Positions 13,683-21,039 of a stretch of DNA of 21,039 bases are shown one piece after another. This DNA is from XN24 sp047921395 (GTDB lineage: Bacteria; Pseudomonadota; Gammaproteobacteria; Steroidobacterales; XN24), in contig JBLRWH010000045.1 in assembly GCA_047921395.1 (NCBI GenBank), positions 1 to 21,039 of the forward strand, read 5' to 3'. The notes under the pieces were generated by a model that worked only from the letters and a program-made list of their open reading frames with translations, was not told where the DNA came from and made no database searches. Within the stretch, counting starts at the first letter, position 1, and each line of letters opens with the position of its first letter. A program made the translations under genes and the position numbers.

Positions 13683-14608
13683 CAGTCCTCCAGCCAGTCG
13701 CGCGGCACAAGGAATTCGCTGTACAGCGCCGCCTCCGGCGTGCCGGCCTCGGGGCGCCAGTCGTAGCGCCAGCGGACCAGCGGGGGCAGGGACATGAGGA
13801 TGGACTCGATGCGTCCCCCCGACTGCAACCCGAACAGCGTGCCGCGGTCATAGACGAGGTTGAACTCGACATAGCGGCCGCGCCGGTAGAGCTGGAAATC
13901 GCGCTCGCGGTCGCCCCACGGCGTGTGCCGCCGCCGCACCGCGATCGGCGTATAGGCCGGCAGGAAGTGATCCGCGACCGAGCGCGAAAACTCGAAGCAG
14001 CGGTCGAAGCTCCCCTCGTTCAGGTCGTCGTAGAACAGGCCGCCCACGCCGCGCGGCTCGTTGCGATGCTTGAGGTGGAAATACTCGTCCGCCCACCGCT
14101 TGTAGTTCGGGTAAATGTCATCGCCGAACGGCAGGCACGCCTCGCGCGACACGCGGTGCCAGTGCTGGACGTCCTCGAGAAAGGGGTAATAGGGCGTCAG
14201 GTCGAAGCCCCCGCCAAACCACCACACCGGGTCCTCGCCGGGCTTTTCCGCGACGAAGAAGCGCCAGTTGCCGTGCGTCGTCGGGACATACGGATTGCGC
14301 GGGTGCAGGACCATCGAGACCCCGGTCGCGCGAAAGCTGCGCCCGGCCAACTCGGGTCGCCGCGCCGTGGCCGAAGCGGGGAGCGCTTCGCCCCGGACGG
14401 CCGAAAAATTGATGCCGCCCTTCTCGAACAGCGCGCCCTCCTCGATGACGCGGCTGTCGCCGCCGCCGCCCTCGGGCCGCGCCCAGCTGTCGCTGCGAAA
14501 CCGGGCGCCACCATCGAGCGTCTCGAGTTCGCTGGTGAGACGGTCGTGGAGCGACCTGAGCCATCCCTCGACGGCCTCGATCTCTTGCTGTCCTACGGAG
14601 CGATGCAT
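13682..14608 (-). CDS. hemF: Oxygen-dependent coproporphyrinogen-III oxidase
   Basis: The 308-residue enzyme converts coproporphyrinogen III to protoporphyrinogen IX using O2, so the organism can make haem aerobically. Conserved blocks include EKGGINFSAVRG, NPYVPTTHGNWRFF, WWFGGGFDLTPYYPFLED, HLKHRNEPRGVGGLFYDDLN and YVEFNLVYDRGTLFGLQSGG. The four histidines at H102, H112, H151 and H181 have the same spacing as the annotated H96/H106/H145/H175 of E. coli HemF. GGGAGA lies 4-5 nt before the ATG. It follows tsaC by 32 nt and precedes the VOC gene with a one-base overlap. Confidence 0.97.
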   Translation of the reverse strand: MHRSVGQQEIEAVEGWLRSLHDRLTSELETLDGGARFRSDSWARPEGGGGDSRVIEEGALFEKGGINFSAVRGEALPASATARRPELAGRSFRATGVSMVLHPRNPYVPTTHGNWRFFVAEKPGEDPVWWFGGGFDLTPYYPFLEDVQHWHRVSREACLPFGDDIYPNYKRWADEYFHLKHRNEPRGVGGLFYDDLNEGSFDRCFEFSRSVADHFLPAYTPIAVRRRHTPWGDRERDFQLYRRGRYVEFNLVYDRGTLFGLQSGGRIESILMSLPPLVRWRYDWRPEAGTPEAALYSEFLVPRDWLED

Positions 14609-14640
14609 GGGCTCTCCCTGGCTGTCATGCGGTGGCGGGT

Positions 14641-15201
14641 TCAGCCGGACCGGATCGGCAGGCCGGTGAGGGCGTCGCGAATCTCGCTCGGTCGCTGCCG
14701 CCCCCCGGTGGCGCCACCGAGGATAAGGTCAACTTCGTCGCTGAACCAGCGCCGCACCTGGATCCCCGTGCGCGCCGGCGGATGGCCGCTGCGGTTCGCG
14801 CTGGTGGAGACGATTGCAAAGCCCGTGGCCCGGCACAGCGCCGCGGACTGCGCGTGCGCCGTGACGCGTATTGCCAGGGAGCCGCGCCCACCGTGCACCC
14901 AGTCCGGCACCCACGCCTGGGCGGGAACCACCCAGGTCATCGGCCCGGGCCAGGTGGCGGCCATGCGTGCCTCGATCTCGTACGGCAGGGGTTCGAGCCA
15001 GGCCAGGAGCTGCCCGAACTCTGCGGCGATCAGGATGAGGCCCATCGACGCGGGGCGTTCCTTGATCGCGAGGATGCGCGCCACCGCCTCGGCATCGAGT
15101 GGATCGCAACCGAGTCCCCAGACCGCCTCGGTCGGGTAGGCGACCACCCCTCCCGCACGGATCAGGGCCCCGGCCCGTCGGATCGCGAGGCTGCCCGCCA
15201 T
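14641..15201 (-). CDS. tsaC: L-threonylcarbamoyladenylate synthase
   Basis: The 186-residue Sua5/YrdC/YwlC-fold protein makes threonylcarbamoyl-AMP from threonine, bicarbonate and ATP for the t6A37 modification of ANN-decoding tRNAs. Seen are GVVAYPTEAVWGLGCDP, the substrate-binding IKERPASMGLILIA, TWPGPMTWVVPA, SLAIRVTAH and VSTSANRSGHPP. Length (~185) is that of TsaC rather than the longer Sua5. It starts 2 nt after the topA stop and precedes hemF, matching the Pseudomonas order dprA-tsaC-hemF with topA and smg inserted. Confidence 0.95.
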   Translation of the reverse strand: MAGSLAIRRAGALIRAGGVVAYPTEAVWGLGCDPLDAEAVARILAIKERPASMGLILIAAEFGQLLAWLEPLPYEIEARMAATWPGPMTWVVPAQAWVPDWVHGGRGSLAIRVTAHAQSAALCRATGFAIVSTSANRSGHPPARTGIQVRRWFSDEVDLILGGATGGRQRPSEIRDALTGLPIRSG

Positions 15202-15203
15202 GC

Positions 15204-17705
15204 TCAGGCTCCGACGTCTCCCAGGTTCTTGTCCGCGGTAGCCTTGCGGGCGGCCGGCTTTTTCTTCGCGGCAGGCTTTTTCTTGCCGGCTTTCTTTTTC
15301 GCCGTCGCCTTCCTGGCGGGGGCCTTTTTCTTTGTGGCAGCCTTCTTCGCGACCGTTTTCTTCGCCGTCGCTTTCTTCCCGGCGGCCTTCTTCTTCGCGC
15401 CCTTCTTCACCGGCGCCTCGTCGAGCAGCTTGATGGCCTGCTCGAGGGTCACGGTGGCGGGGTCCTGCCCCTTGGGGATGCTCGCGCGCCGCCCGGCGTC
15501 GGTCGCGTAGGGACCGAAGCGACCCTTCAGGATGCGGATGCCCTGCTCGGGGAACTCGCGGATCGTGCGGGCCAGCTCCTGGGCCTCCTTCTCGCGGACG
15601 ATCTCGAGCGCGCGCTCGAGATCGATCGTGTAAGGATCGTCGTCTTTTTTCAGGGAGGCATATTTCGCGCCGTACTTCACGAACGGCCCGAACCTCCCGA
15701 TGTTGACCAGCAGTGGCAGGCCCTCCGGCGTCTCGCCCAGCGCGCGCGGCAGCTTGAAGAGCTCGAGCGCCTCCTCCAGCGTGATGTTCTGCATGCTCTT
15801 GCTGCGCGGGATGCCGGCGAAACGCGGCTTGTCCTCGTCCTCGGCCGTGCCGATCTGGACGTAGGGCCCGAAGCGGCCGATCTTCACCAGCACCGGCTTG
15901 CCGCTCGCCGGATCCTTGCCCAGCTCGCGGTTCGGCATCACGTCACGCTTGCTGACCGAGCTCTCCTTGTCCTTGATCAGCTCCTGGAACGGTTCCCAGA
16001 AGCGGGCCAGCAGTTCCTGCCAGACCTCCTCGCCGCGCGAGATCGCATCGAGCCGGTCTTCCATCCGCGCCGTGAAGTCGTAGTCCACGTAGCGGGTGAA
16101 GTGCTCGCTGAGAAAGGTGCTGACGATCCGGCCCACGTCGGTGGGAATGAAGCGCTTGCGGTCCAGCTCGACGTACTCGCGATCCACGAGCGTCGAGATG
16201 ATGGTGGCGTAGGTCGAAGGCCGGCCGATGCCGTACTCCTCGAGGGTCTTGACCAGGCTGGCCTCGCTGAAGCGGGGCGGCGGCTTGGTGAAGTGCTGCT
16301 CGGCGTCGAGCTTGTTGAGCGCGATCAGCTCGCCTTCCTCGACCTGCGGCAGGCGCCGGTCCGACTCGTCCTCGGCGTCGTCCCGGCCCTCCTGGTAGAC
16401 GGCGATGTAGCCGGGCTCGACCAGGATGGAACCGGAGGCGCGGAAGCGGTGCCCGGCATCGGGCGCCTGCGACGGGACCAGGTCGAGGGACACGGTGTCG
16501 AACACCGCGCTGGCCATCTGGCTGGCCACCGCGCGCTTCCAGATCAGTTCATAAAGACGCTGCTGGTCGCGGTCGAGCCGGCCTGCGAGGTCATCCGGGT
16601 GCCACGAGGCCGAGGTCGGACGGATGGCCTCATGGGCTTCCTGGGCATTCTTGGCCTTGGTGCGGTAGAAACGCGGCTTCTCCGGCAGCCCCTGGGCGCC
16701 GAAGCGCTTGCCGATGACGTGGCGGATCTCGCTGATGGCGTCGGCGGCCAGCGACACCGAGTCGGTACGCATGTAGGTGATCAGGCCGGTGGCGCCCTCG
16801 CCGAAATCCACGCCCTCGTAGAGTCGCTGGGCCGTGCGCATGGTCTTCTGGGCGGTGAAGCCGAGCTTGCGGGCGGCTTCCTGCTGCAGGGTGGAGGTCG
16901 TGAACGGCGGCGCCGGGTTCTGGCGCCGCTGGCGCCGCTCGACGGAGCTCACGAGGAGCCTGCCGGCGGCGCTCTCGCGCAGCGTCCGCTCCGCCTCGCG
17001 CGCCGCGCCCTCGTCGCCGATGAAGAATTTTTCGAGCTTGTCGTCGATGCGCTGCCCGCCGTACTCCGCGAGCCGCGCCGGGAACGCCTGGCCGGCTTTC
17101 TCGAGCTCGGCCTCGAGGGTCCAGTACTCGACCGGCTTGAAGGCCTCGATCTCGCGCTCGCGCTCGACGATCAGGCGCAGCGCCGGGGTCTGCACGCGCC
17201 CGGCGGACAGGCCGGGGCGGATCTTCTTCCACAGCAGCGGCGACAGGTTGAAGCCGACCAGGTGGTCGAGCGCGCGACGCGCCTGCTGGGCGTTGACCAG
17301 GTCGCCGGAAATCTCGCGCGGGTGCTCCAGCGCCTCCTGCACGGCGCGCTTGGTGATCTCGTAGAACACGATGCGATACACGGGACGGGAATCGAGCAGG
17401 CCGCGCTCGCGCAGCGCCTCGCACACGTGCCAGCTGATGGCCTCGCCCTCGCGGTCCGGGTCGGTCGCGAGATAGAGCGCATCGGAGCCCCGCATCGCCT
17501 TGGCGATCGCGTCCATGTGGCGGCGATTGCGCTCGATCTCCTGGTATTTCATCGAGAAGCCCGCGTCCGGGTCCACGGCCCCTTCCTTGGCGACCAGGTC
17601 CCGTACGTGACCGTAGGAAGCGAGCACCTTGAAGTCGCCGCCGAGATACTTCTCGATGGTCTTGGCCTTCGCCGGCGATTCAACAATGACGAGATTCTTG
17701 CTCAT
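15204..17705 (-). CDS. topA: DNA topoisomerase I (type IA)
   Basis: The 833-residue enzyme relaxes negative supercoils. The N-terminal Toprim domain shows VIVESPAKAKTIEKYLGG (E9) and ATDPDREGEA (D82, D84, E86); the active-site tyrosine is in GLITYMRTDS (Y311). The core extends through GIGRPSTYATIISTL and DYDFTARMEDRLD. The C-terminal part carries three GRFGP[YF] repeats (VKIGRFGPYVQIG, VNIGRFGPFVKYG, LKGRFGPYATD) and no zinc fingers; only one Cys (C95) is visible in the whole protein. Residues ~764-833 form a Lys/Ala/Pro tail with 26 lysines, probably for non-specific DNA contact and processivity, as known for actinobacterial TopA. The start codon lacks a good Shine-Dalgarno sequence and lies 24 nt after the upstream terminator. 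Confidence 0.97.
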   Translation of the reverse strand: MSKNLVIVESPAKAKTIEKYLGGDFKVLASYGHVRDLVAKEGAVDPDAGFSMKYQEIERNRRHMDAIAKAMRGSDALYLATDPDREGEAISWHVCEALRERGLLDSRPVYRIVFYEITKRAVQEALEHPREISGDLVNAQQARRALDHLVGFNLSPLLWKKIRPGLSAGRVQTPALRLIVEREREIEAFKPVEYWTLEAELEKAGQAFPARLAEYGGQRIDDKLEKFFIGDEGAAREAERTLRESAAGRLLVSSVERRQRRQNPAPPFTTSTLQQEAARKLGFTAQKTMRTAQRLYEGVDFGEGATGLITYMRTDSVSLAADAISEIRHVIGKRFGAQGLPEKPRFYRTKAKNAQEAHEAIRPTSASWHPDDLAGRLDRDQQRLYELIWKRAVASQMASAVFDTVSLDLVPSQAPDAGHRFRASGSILVEPGYIAVYQEGRDDAEDESDRRLPQVEEGELIALNKLDAEQHFTKPPPRFSEASLVKTLEEYGIGRPSTYATIISTLVDREYVELDRKRFIPTDVGRIVSTFLSEHFTRYVDYDFTARMEDRLDAISRGEEVWQELLARFWEPFQELIKDKESSVSKRDVMPNRELGKDPASGKPVLVKIGRFGPYVQIGTAEDEDKPRFAGIPRSKSMQNITLEEALELFKLPRALGETPEGLPLLVNIGRFGPFVKYGAKYASLKKDDDPYTIDLERALEIVREKEAQELARTIREFPEQGIRILKGRFGPYATDAGRRASIPKGQDPATVTLEQAIKLLDEAPVKKGAKKKAAGKKATAKKTVAKKAATKKKAPARKATAKKKAGKKKPAAKKKPAARKATADKNLGDVGA

Positions 17706-17729
17706 TTCAACTTTACGGTCTGCGGGTCG

Positions 17730-17760
17730 AAAAAACGGGCCGTGGCTCGCGCCACGACCC
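17730..17760 (-). terminator. Rho-independent terminator between smg and topA
   Basis: On the minus strand GGGTCGTGGC pairs with GCCACGGCCC (10 bp, one G-U wobble) around a GCGA tetraloop of the stable GNRA class, followed by G and six Ts. It ends transcripts from dprA-smg 38 nt after the smg stop and only about 24 nt before the topA ATG. Confidence 0.9.
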
Positions 17761-17798
17761 CTGTGATGCGGTCCCCGGGTCGTGCGGCAGGGCGTGTC

Positions 17799-18275
17799 CT
17801 AGTGTGCGACCCAGGCCCTGTCCTCGAAGACGAGGTCTTCCATGCGGGCGTATGCGGACTCCTCGCCCGGCTGGCTGAACAGCACCATCAGCACCACCCA
17901 TTTGATCTCGTCGACGTCGATGTCCTCGCAGTCGAGCGCCATCAGCCGGTCGATCACGAGTTCACGCTGGTGCGCCGAGAGGATCCCGATCTGCTCGAGA
18001 TACATCATGTAGCCGCGACAATCGGCATCCATCCGGACGCACTCGTCGCGGCTGTAGAGCCGCATGGCGCGCTCGGTCGGTGGTGCGCCGCCCTCGTCGG
18101 CGCGCCGCACCGCAAGGCCGTCGAGCCACTCCAGCGCGCGTTCGATCTCGCGGTCGCGAAAGCCTGCGCGCTCGAGTTCCTCGCGCAGTCCGTCGCGGTT
18201 CGGTTCGGGCGACACGCCCTCGTCGCCCGCGGTCTCGAACAAGTACATCAGTACGTCGAGCACACTCTCCGTCAT
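17799..18275 (-). CDS. smg: Smg family protein (DUF494)
   Basis: The 158-residue acidic protein is of the Smg/DUF494 family, conserved next to dprA in many Proteobacteria but with no established biochemical role. Recognisable segments are the N-terminal MTESVLDVLMYLFE, the middle LRLYSRDECVRMD-like stretch (here MRLYSRDECVRMDADCRGYM) and the C-terminal EIKWVVLMVLFSQPGEESAYARMEDL-type end, running from about residue 120. The frame continues to 18344, but the ATG at 18275 gives the family N-terminus and length (~157) and sits 1 nt after the dprA stop. The intrinsic terminator downstream ends the dprA-smg transcript. Confidence 0.93.
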   Translation of the reverse strand: MTESVLDVLMYLFETAGDEGVSPEPNRDGLREELERAGFRDREIERALEWLDGLAVRRADEGGAPPTERAMRLYSRDECVRMDADCRGYMMYLEQIGILSAHQRELVIDRLMALDCEDIDVDEIKWVVLMVLFSQPGEESAYARMEDLVFEDRAWVAH

Positions 18276-18276
18276 T

Positions 18277-19389
18277 TCAGGACCTCGTCTTTCTCCGGGC
18301 GAAACGCCCGCCCGGCAAGGACTCCACTGCTCCCTGGAGTTCAAGGATCAGCATCATCGAGGAAACCTCCGCAGCCGTCAAACCGGTGCGGGCGGCGAGC
18401 GCGTCGACCCCTGCGGGGTCGTGTGCGAGGGCGTCGAGCAGTTTCCGGTAGTCGCCGTCCGGCGCCGGCGCAACGGCTGCCGCATCCGGACCAAGGGGCT
18501 CAGGCGGGATCGCCACGCCGGCCAGCGGCCCGATTTCCGCCAGGATGTCTTGCGCGGTCTCGACCAGGACCGCGCCCTGGCGGATCAGCGCGTGGCAGCC
18601 GCGGGACAGCGGATTGTGGATGCTGCCGGGGATCGCGAACACCTCGCGGCCCTGGTCGCCGGCCAGGCGGGCCGTGATCAGCGACCCGCTGCGCTGAGCT
18701 GCCTCGACCACCAGCACGCCGAGCGACAGCCCGCTGATGATGCGGTTGCGGCGCGGGAAATTTTCTTTCATCGGGCGCGTCCCGGGCAGGTACTCGGAAA
18801 TCACCAGGCCCTGCGCCGCGATGCGCCCGGCAAGCTCTGCGTTCGCGGCGGGATACGCGCGGTCGGGTCCGCAGCCCAGCACCGCGGTCGTGGCCCCGCC
18901 GGCCGCGAGTGCGCCGCGGTGCGCGGCGGCGTCGATCCCCGCGGCCAGGCCGCTGCAGATCACCAGCCCGCAGCCGGCAAGGTGCCGGGCGAAGGCGTGC
19001 GCGTTCTCTGCCCCCTGCGGCGTCGGGTTGCGGCTGCCGACCATGGCGAAGTGCGGCCGCGCCAGCAGCGCGCGGTCGCCGCGCAGGAACAGCGCCACCG
19101 GCGCGCCGGTGGCGAGCTTGAGGAGGGGCGGATAGTCGGGATCGGCGAGGGTCAGCAGGTCGTGGCCGGGTTGGGCCAGCCAGTCGAGCGCGGCGGGCAA
19201 CCAGTCCGGCGGCGGCCCGGTCAGCGCCCGCGCCGCCTCCTCGGGCATCCCCGCGGCGAGCAAGGCGCCGCGCCCTGCCTCGAGCAGCGCGCCGAGGCCG
19301 CCGGGATGCGTCGCCGCGCGCTGGGCCGCCTCGCTCGGGATGCCGGGCACCAGGGACAAGCGCAGCCAGGCCGCGGCCGCATCGTTCAT
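18277..19389 (-). CDS. dprA: DNA processing protein DprA (Smf)
   Basis: The 370-residue protein loads RecA on incoming single-stranded DNA during natural transformation. An N-terminal helical SAM-like region (about 1-65) is followed by the extended Rossmann fold with MVGSRNPTPQGAENA, SGLAAGIDAAAHRGAL, VLGCGPDRAYPAAN, ISEYLPGTRP, FPRRNRIISGLS and AAQRSGSLITARLAGDQGRE. The C-terminal winged-helix (DML1-like) domain reads DALAARTGLTAAEVSSMMLI. The start at 19389 has GAGGGG about 7 nt upstream; the alternative 10 residues earlier has none. It runs into smg with 1 nt between them. Confidence 0.95.
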   Translation of the reverse strand: MNDAAAAWLRLSLVPGIPSEAAQRAATHPGGLGALLEAGRGALLAAGMPEEAARALTGPPPDWLPAALDWLAQPGHDLLTLADPDYPPLLKLATGAPVALFLRGDRALLARPHFAMVGSRNPTPQGAENAHAFARHLAGCGLVICSGLAAGIDAAAHRGALAAGGATTAVLGCGPDRAYPAANAELAGRIAAQGLVISEYLPGTRPMKENFPRRNRIISGLSLGVLVVEAAQRSGSLITARLAGDQGREVFAIPGSIHNPLSRGCHALIRQGAVLVETAQDILAEIGPLAGVAIPPEPLGPDAAAVAPAPDGDYRKLLDALAHDPAGVDALAARTGLTAAEVSSMMLILELQGAVESLPGGRFARRKTRS

Positions 19390-19408
19390 AACAAGCCCCT
19401 CAAAGCAC

Positions 19409-19430
19409 GACGCCGGCATCGGCCGGCGTC
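19409..19430 (-). other. Perfect 9-bp hairpin between LysM gene and dprA
   Basis: GACGCCGGC and GCCGGCGTC form a perfect stem with a 4-nt loop, 30 nt after the LysM gene stop and 20 nt before the dprA ATG. No T-run follows on the minus strand (GTGCTTTGAGG), so it is at best a weak terminator. A role in mRNA 3'-end stability or in uncoupling the two genes is possible. Confidence 0.5.
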
Positions 19431-19460
19431 ATGGGTCGAAATGGGTAGTGACTCACGCCG

Positions 19461-20621
19461 TCAGGGATTACGCACCCGGTCCAGGATACGAATCTCGTTC
19501 GAAGCCTGCATGATCAGCCCGTAGCTCACTTCATCGGAGGTGCGGAAAATCATCAGATAACCCGCAAATTCGTCTGGCAGCTGCACACGCCCGCCGCCGA
19601 ATCGGTCCGCCACGCGCTCACCGGCCTGCCACACGGACAGGACATGGCCCGGCTCGAGGCCGTCTTGCGCGCCGCGGTTGAGCGTCACGATCTGGTAGGC
19701 GGCGGCCCTGGAAACGCCACCGAGCACATGAATGATCCGCCCCTCGACGTCCCGTTCCGGCGAGCGCGGAATGAAACGCAGCGGGAAATCCGTCTCGACC
19801 GGGACAAGCTTGTCGCCATTGAGCGCCTCTCGCGCCGTGGCGCTGAGGAAGAACGTGGCCGGATCGCCGGTGCGCATGACGCGGCCGCTGCCGACATACT
19901 CGGCCTGGTAACCGAGGAGCCGGCCGTTGTCCGGATCGTGCAGCGCCTGGCCCACGTGCATGACGCTATACGCATCGTCGATGGCGAAATTCGCGCCGCG
20001 CACATAGACCTCGGTCTGCGAACCATGAACCAGGTGCCGGGCGTGGCTGGTAAGGATATAGGGCGCGTTGTCGATCGTCGCGCGGTCCAGCACGGCGGGG
20101 CGGCTCAGGAAGGCGGCAATCCGGTCGTAAGGAATCGTGAAGATGGCTTCCTCGAGCGGCTCGGCGCGCACGCGGGGCTCGAGGCGCTCCCGGCTGCCGC
20201 CACGGTCAGCGTCGCCGCGCTCGAGCACGATGCGCGGCTGGCCATTCATATAGACCAGTGTCAGCACGTCACCGGGATAGATCAGGTGCGGATTTCTGAC
20301 CTGGGGATTGGCATACCAGATTTCCGGCCAGTACCACGGGTCGCGCAGGAACATGGCGGAGATGTCCCAGAGCGTGTCGCCTTTCTTGACGACGTAGCGG
20401 TCCGGGTGCTGCGGGTTCAGCCTTGCGGGGGCCGGCGCGGCGCTCGCCGCCTCGGGCGGCGGCGGGCTCGTGGCGGGCGCGGGCGCGGGCTGCGCGGCTG
20501 CGGCGGGTGCTGGCGCGGCCGTTGGGGCCTCGGGCGTGCTGGCGCAGCCTGCAAATAACAACATTGCGGCAAAGCCGCTCAGGAGGCGTGTTCCGGTTGG
20601 GCGATCGCTGGGCTTGGACAT
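19461..20621 (-). CDS. LysM-domain lipoprotein, TsaP-like
   Basis: The 386-residue protein starts with a lipoprotein signal (hydrophobic residues 13-25, lipobox LFAGC with C26). A Pro/Ala-rich linker (28-68) follows, then one LysM peptidoglycan-binding domain (about 75-124: RYVVKKGDTLWDISAMFLRD, NPHLIYPGDVL). The long C-terminal region includes the GLEPGHVLSVWQ and IFRTSDEVSYGLIMQA segments typical of LysM proteins encoded between def and dprA. In P. aeruginosa the gene at this position (PA0020) encodes TsaP, which anchors the type IV pilus secretin to peptidoglycan. Function here is inferred from position and layout. The open frame extends to 21035, but the ATG at 20621 gives the signal sequence and has AGG about 8 nt upstream. 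Confidence 0.88.
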   Translation of the reverse strand: MSKPSDRPTGTRLLSGFAAMLLFAGCASTPEAPTAAPAPAAAAQPAPAPATSPPPPEAASAAPAPARLNPQHPDRYVVKKGDTLWDISAMFLRDPWYWPEIWYANPQVRNPHLIYPGDVLTLVYMNGQPRIVLERGDADRGGSRERLEPRVRAEPLEEAIFTIPYDRIAAFLSRPAVLDRATIDNAPYILTSHARHLVHGSQTEVYVRGANFAIDDAYSVMHVGQALHDPDNGRLLGYQAEYVGSGRVMRTGDPATFFLSATAREALNGDKLVPVETDFPLRFIPRSPERDVEGRIIHVLGGVSRAAAYQIVTLNRGAQDGLEPGHVLSVWQAGERVADRFGGGRVQLPDEFAGYLMIFRTSDEVSYGLIMQASNEIRILDRVRNP

Positions 20622-20672
20622 GGCTGGCCTGACTCCATGCTGTCCGTTAAACGAGAGGGCGCGACTGATGCT

Positions 20673-20681
20673 TGATATAAT
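20673..20681 (+). promoter_or_regulatory. Extended -10 promoter, probably for def
   Basis: TGATATAAT is a perfect extended -10 (TGn plus TATAAT) on the plus strand within the 201-nt gap between the divergent LysM gene and def. No good -35 is present, as is common for extended -10 promoters. A start near 20688 would give def a leader of about 135 nt. The opposite strand reads ATTATATCA, so a minus-strand promoter for the LysM gene may overlap it. Confidence 0.45.
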
Positions 20682-20791
20682 CTGCAAACCAAGGTCGCCT
20701 TCGCCCGGGCGTGGGCATTCCCGCCACCATTTGTCCAGCGGGAAGGTAGCACGGCGTGCTTGCATTGTCATACTGTTAGCCGCACTTTGTG

Positions 20792-20802
20792 GTGTACTAC
20801 AC
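20792..20802. promoter_or_regulatory. Short palindrome before def
   Basis: GTGTA-C-TACAC is an 11-bp dyad 20 nt upstream of the def ATG. It lies between the candidate promoter and the ribosome-binding region and could be an operator or chance. The rest of the 20622-20822 gap shows nothing else that I can support. Confidence 0.2.
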
Positions 20803-20822
20803 GAGGAATTGGAACGGTACTC

Positions 20823-21039
20823 ATGGCGATCCTGAACATACTCGAGTATCCCGACCCGCGGCTCCGCACGAAGGCCGAGCCGATACTCGCCGTCGATGAC
20901 GAGCTCCGCCGCCTCGCGGCCGACATGCTCGAGACCATGTACGCGGCCCCGGGGATCGGTCTCGCGGCAACACAAGTCGATGTTCATCGTCGCATGCTCG
21001 TCGCAGACATCTCCGAGAAACAGGACACACCGCACGTTT
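20823..21039 (+). CDS. def: Peptide deformylase, 5' part (runs off the window)
   Basis: The first 72 residues match peptide deformylase, which removes the formyl group from nascent protein N-termini at the ribosome. MAILNILEYPDPRLRTKAEP is the usual N-terminus, and GIGLAATQ (residues 44-51) is motif I, with the Gln that stabilises the transition state. Motifs II (EGCLS) and III (HExxH) would lie beyond the window edge. GGA about 10 nt upstream is a modest Shine-Dalgarno sequence. It is divergent from the LysM gene; fmt normally follows in this neighbourhood but is not visible. Confidence 0.93.
   Translation, partial: MAILNILEYPDPRLRTKAEPILAVDDELRRLAADMLETMYAAPGIGLAATQVDVHRRMLVADISEKQDTPHV

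Noticed and set aside
15099..18677. 1192-codon open frame on the plus strand
   Set aside because: It is antisense to topA, smg and part of dprA, which have complete family motifs. Its composition (Arg/Leu/Ala/Gly-rich, no domain) is that of a mirror frame in GC-rich coding DNA.
20622..21035. Long N-terminal extension of the LysM protein overlapping def
   Set aside because: It is antisense to def, and the lipoprotein signal sequence starts exactly at the ATG at 20621.

Overview
The window is a GC-rich bacterial chromosome segment. It carries no rRNA, tRNA, insertion sequence, phage gene or CRISPR array that I can recognise. Gene content and order point to a Gammaproteobacterium, probably on the Chromatiales/Nevskiales/Xanthomonadales side. 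The right end (def, LysM/TsaP-like gene, dprA, smg, topA, tsaC, hemF) is a housekeeping neighbourhood known from Pseudomonas and relatives. HemB has the zinc-free metal-site type seen in Pseudomonas. TopA has a Cys-poor, lysine-tailed C-terminus instead of zinc fingers.

Layout from left to right. (1) 1-2330: a decayed FAD-linked (berberine-bridge-type) oxidase on the minus strand, divergent from a secreted metal-dependent amidohydrolase. (2) 2330-6573, minus strand: prlC and xthA are almost contiguous, followed by an HD-domain phosphohydrolase preceded by a perfect CRP-type palindrome. Beyond it lie an 8-bp tandem repeat and a possible 53-residue ORF. (3) 6694-8594, plus strand: gor overlaps a gamma-carbonic-anhydrase-family gene. 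(4) 8607-10452, minus strand: a compact hemB-aroE pair. (5) 10565-12137, plus strand: an ECF sigma factor, a DUF3379 membrane anti-sigma protein and a small secreted protein with tandem EGKCG motifs (HvfA-like metallophore precursor), closed by a strong intrinsic terminator. (6) 12232-13257, plus strand: tag and a MAPEG membrane protein. (7) 13254-20621, minus strand: LysM lipoprotein, dprA, smg, terminator, topA, tsaC, hemF and a VOC protein, mostly with gaps of a few bases or overlaps. (8) 20823 to the end, plus strand: the 5' part of def.

Most of the window is core metabolism: haem synthesis (hemB, hemF), shikimate (aroE), redox and DNA repair (gor, xthA, tag), peptide turnover and maturation (prlC, def), tRNA modification (tsaC), DNA topology and uptake (topA, dprA) and envelope (LysM protein). 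The most notable accessory unit is the ECF sigma/anti-sigma/EGKCG-repeat operon. It has a typical precursor for copper-binding oxazolone/thioamide peptides, but none of the usual modifying-enzyme genes (DUF692/MNIO, DUF2063, DoxX) are beside it, and a terminator ends the operon directly after the precursor. Other points worth a second look are the CRP-like site before the HD gene, the intrinsic terminator placed only about 24 nt before the topA start codon, and the stages of decay visible in the FAD oxidase.
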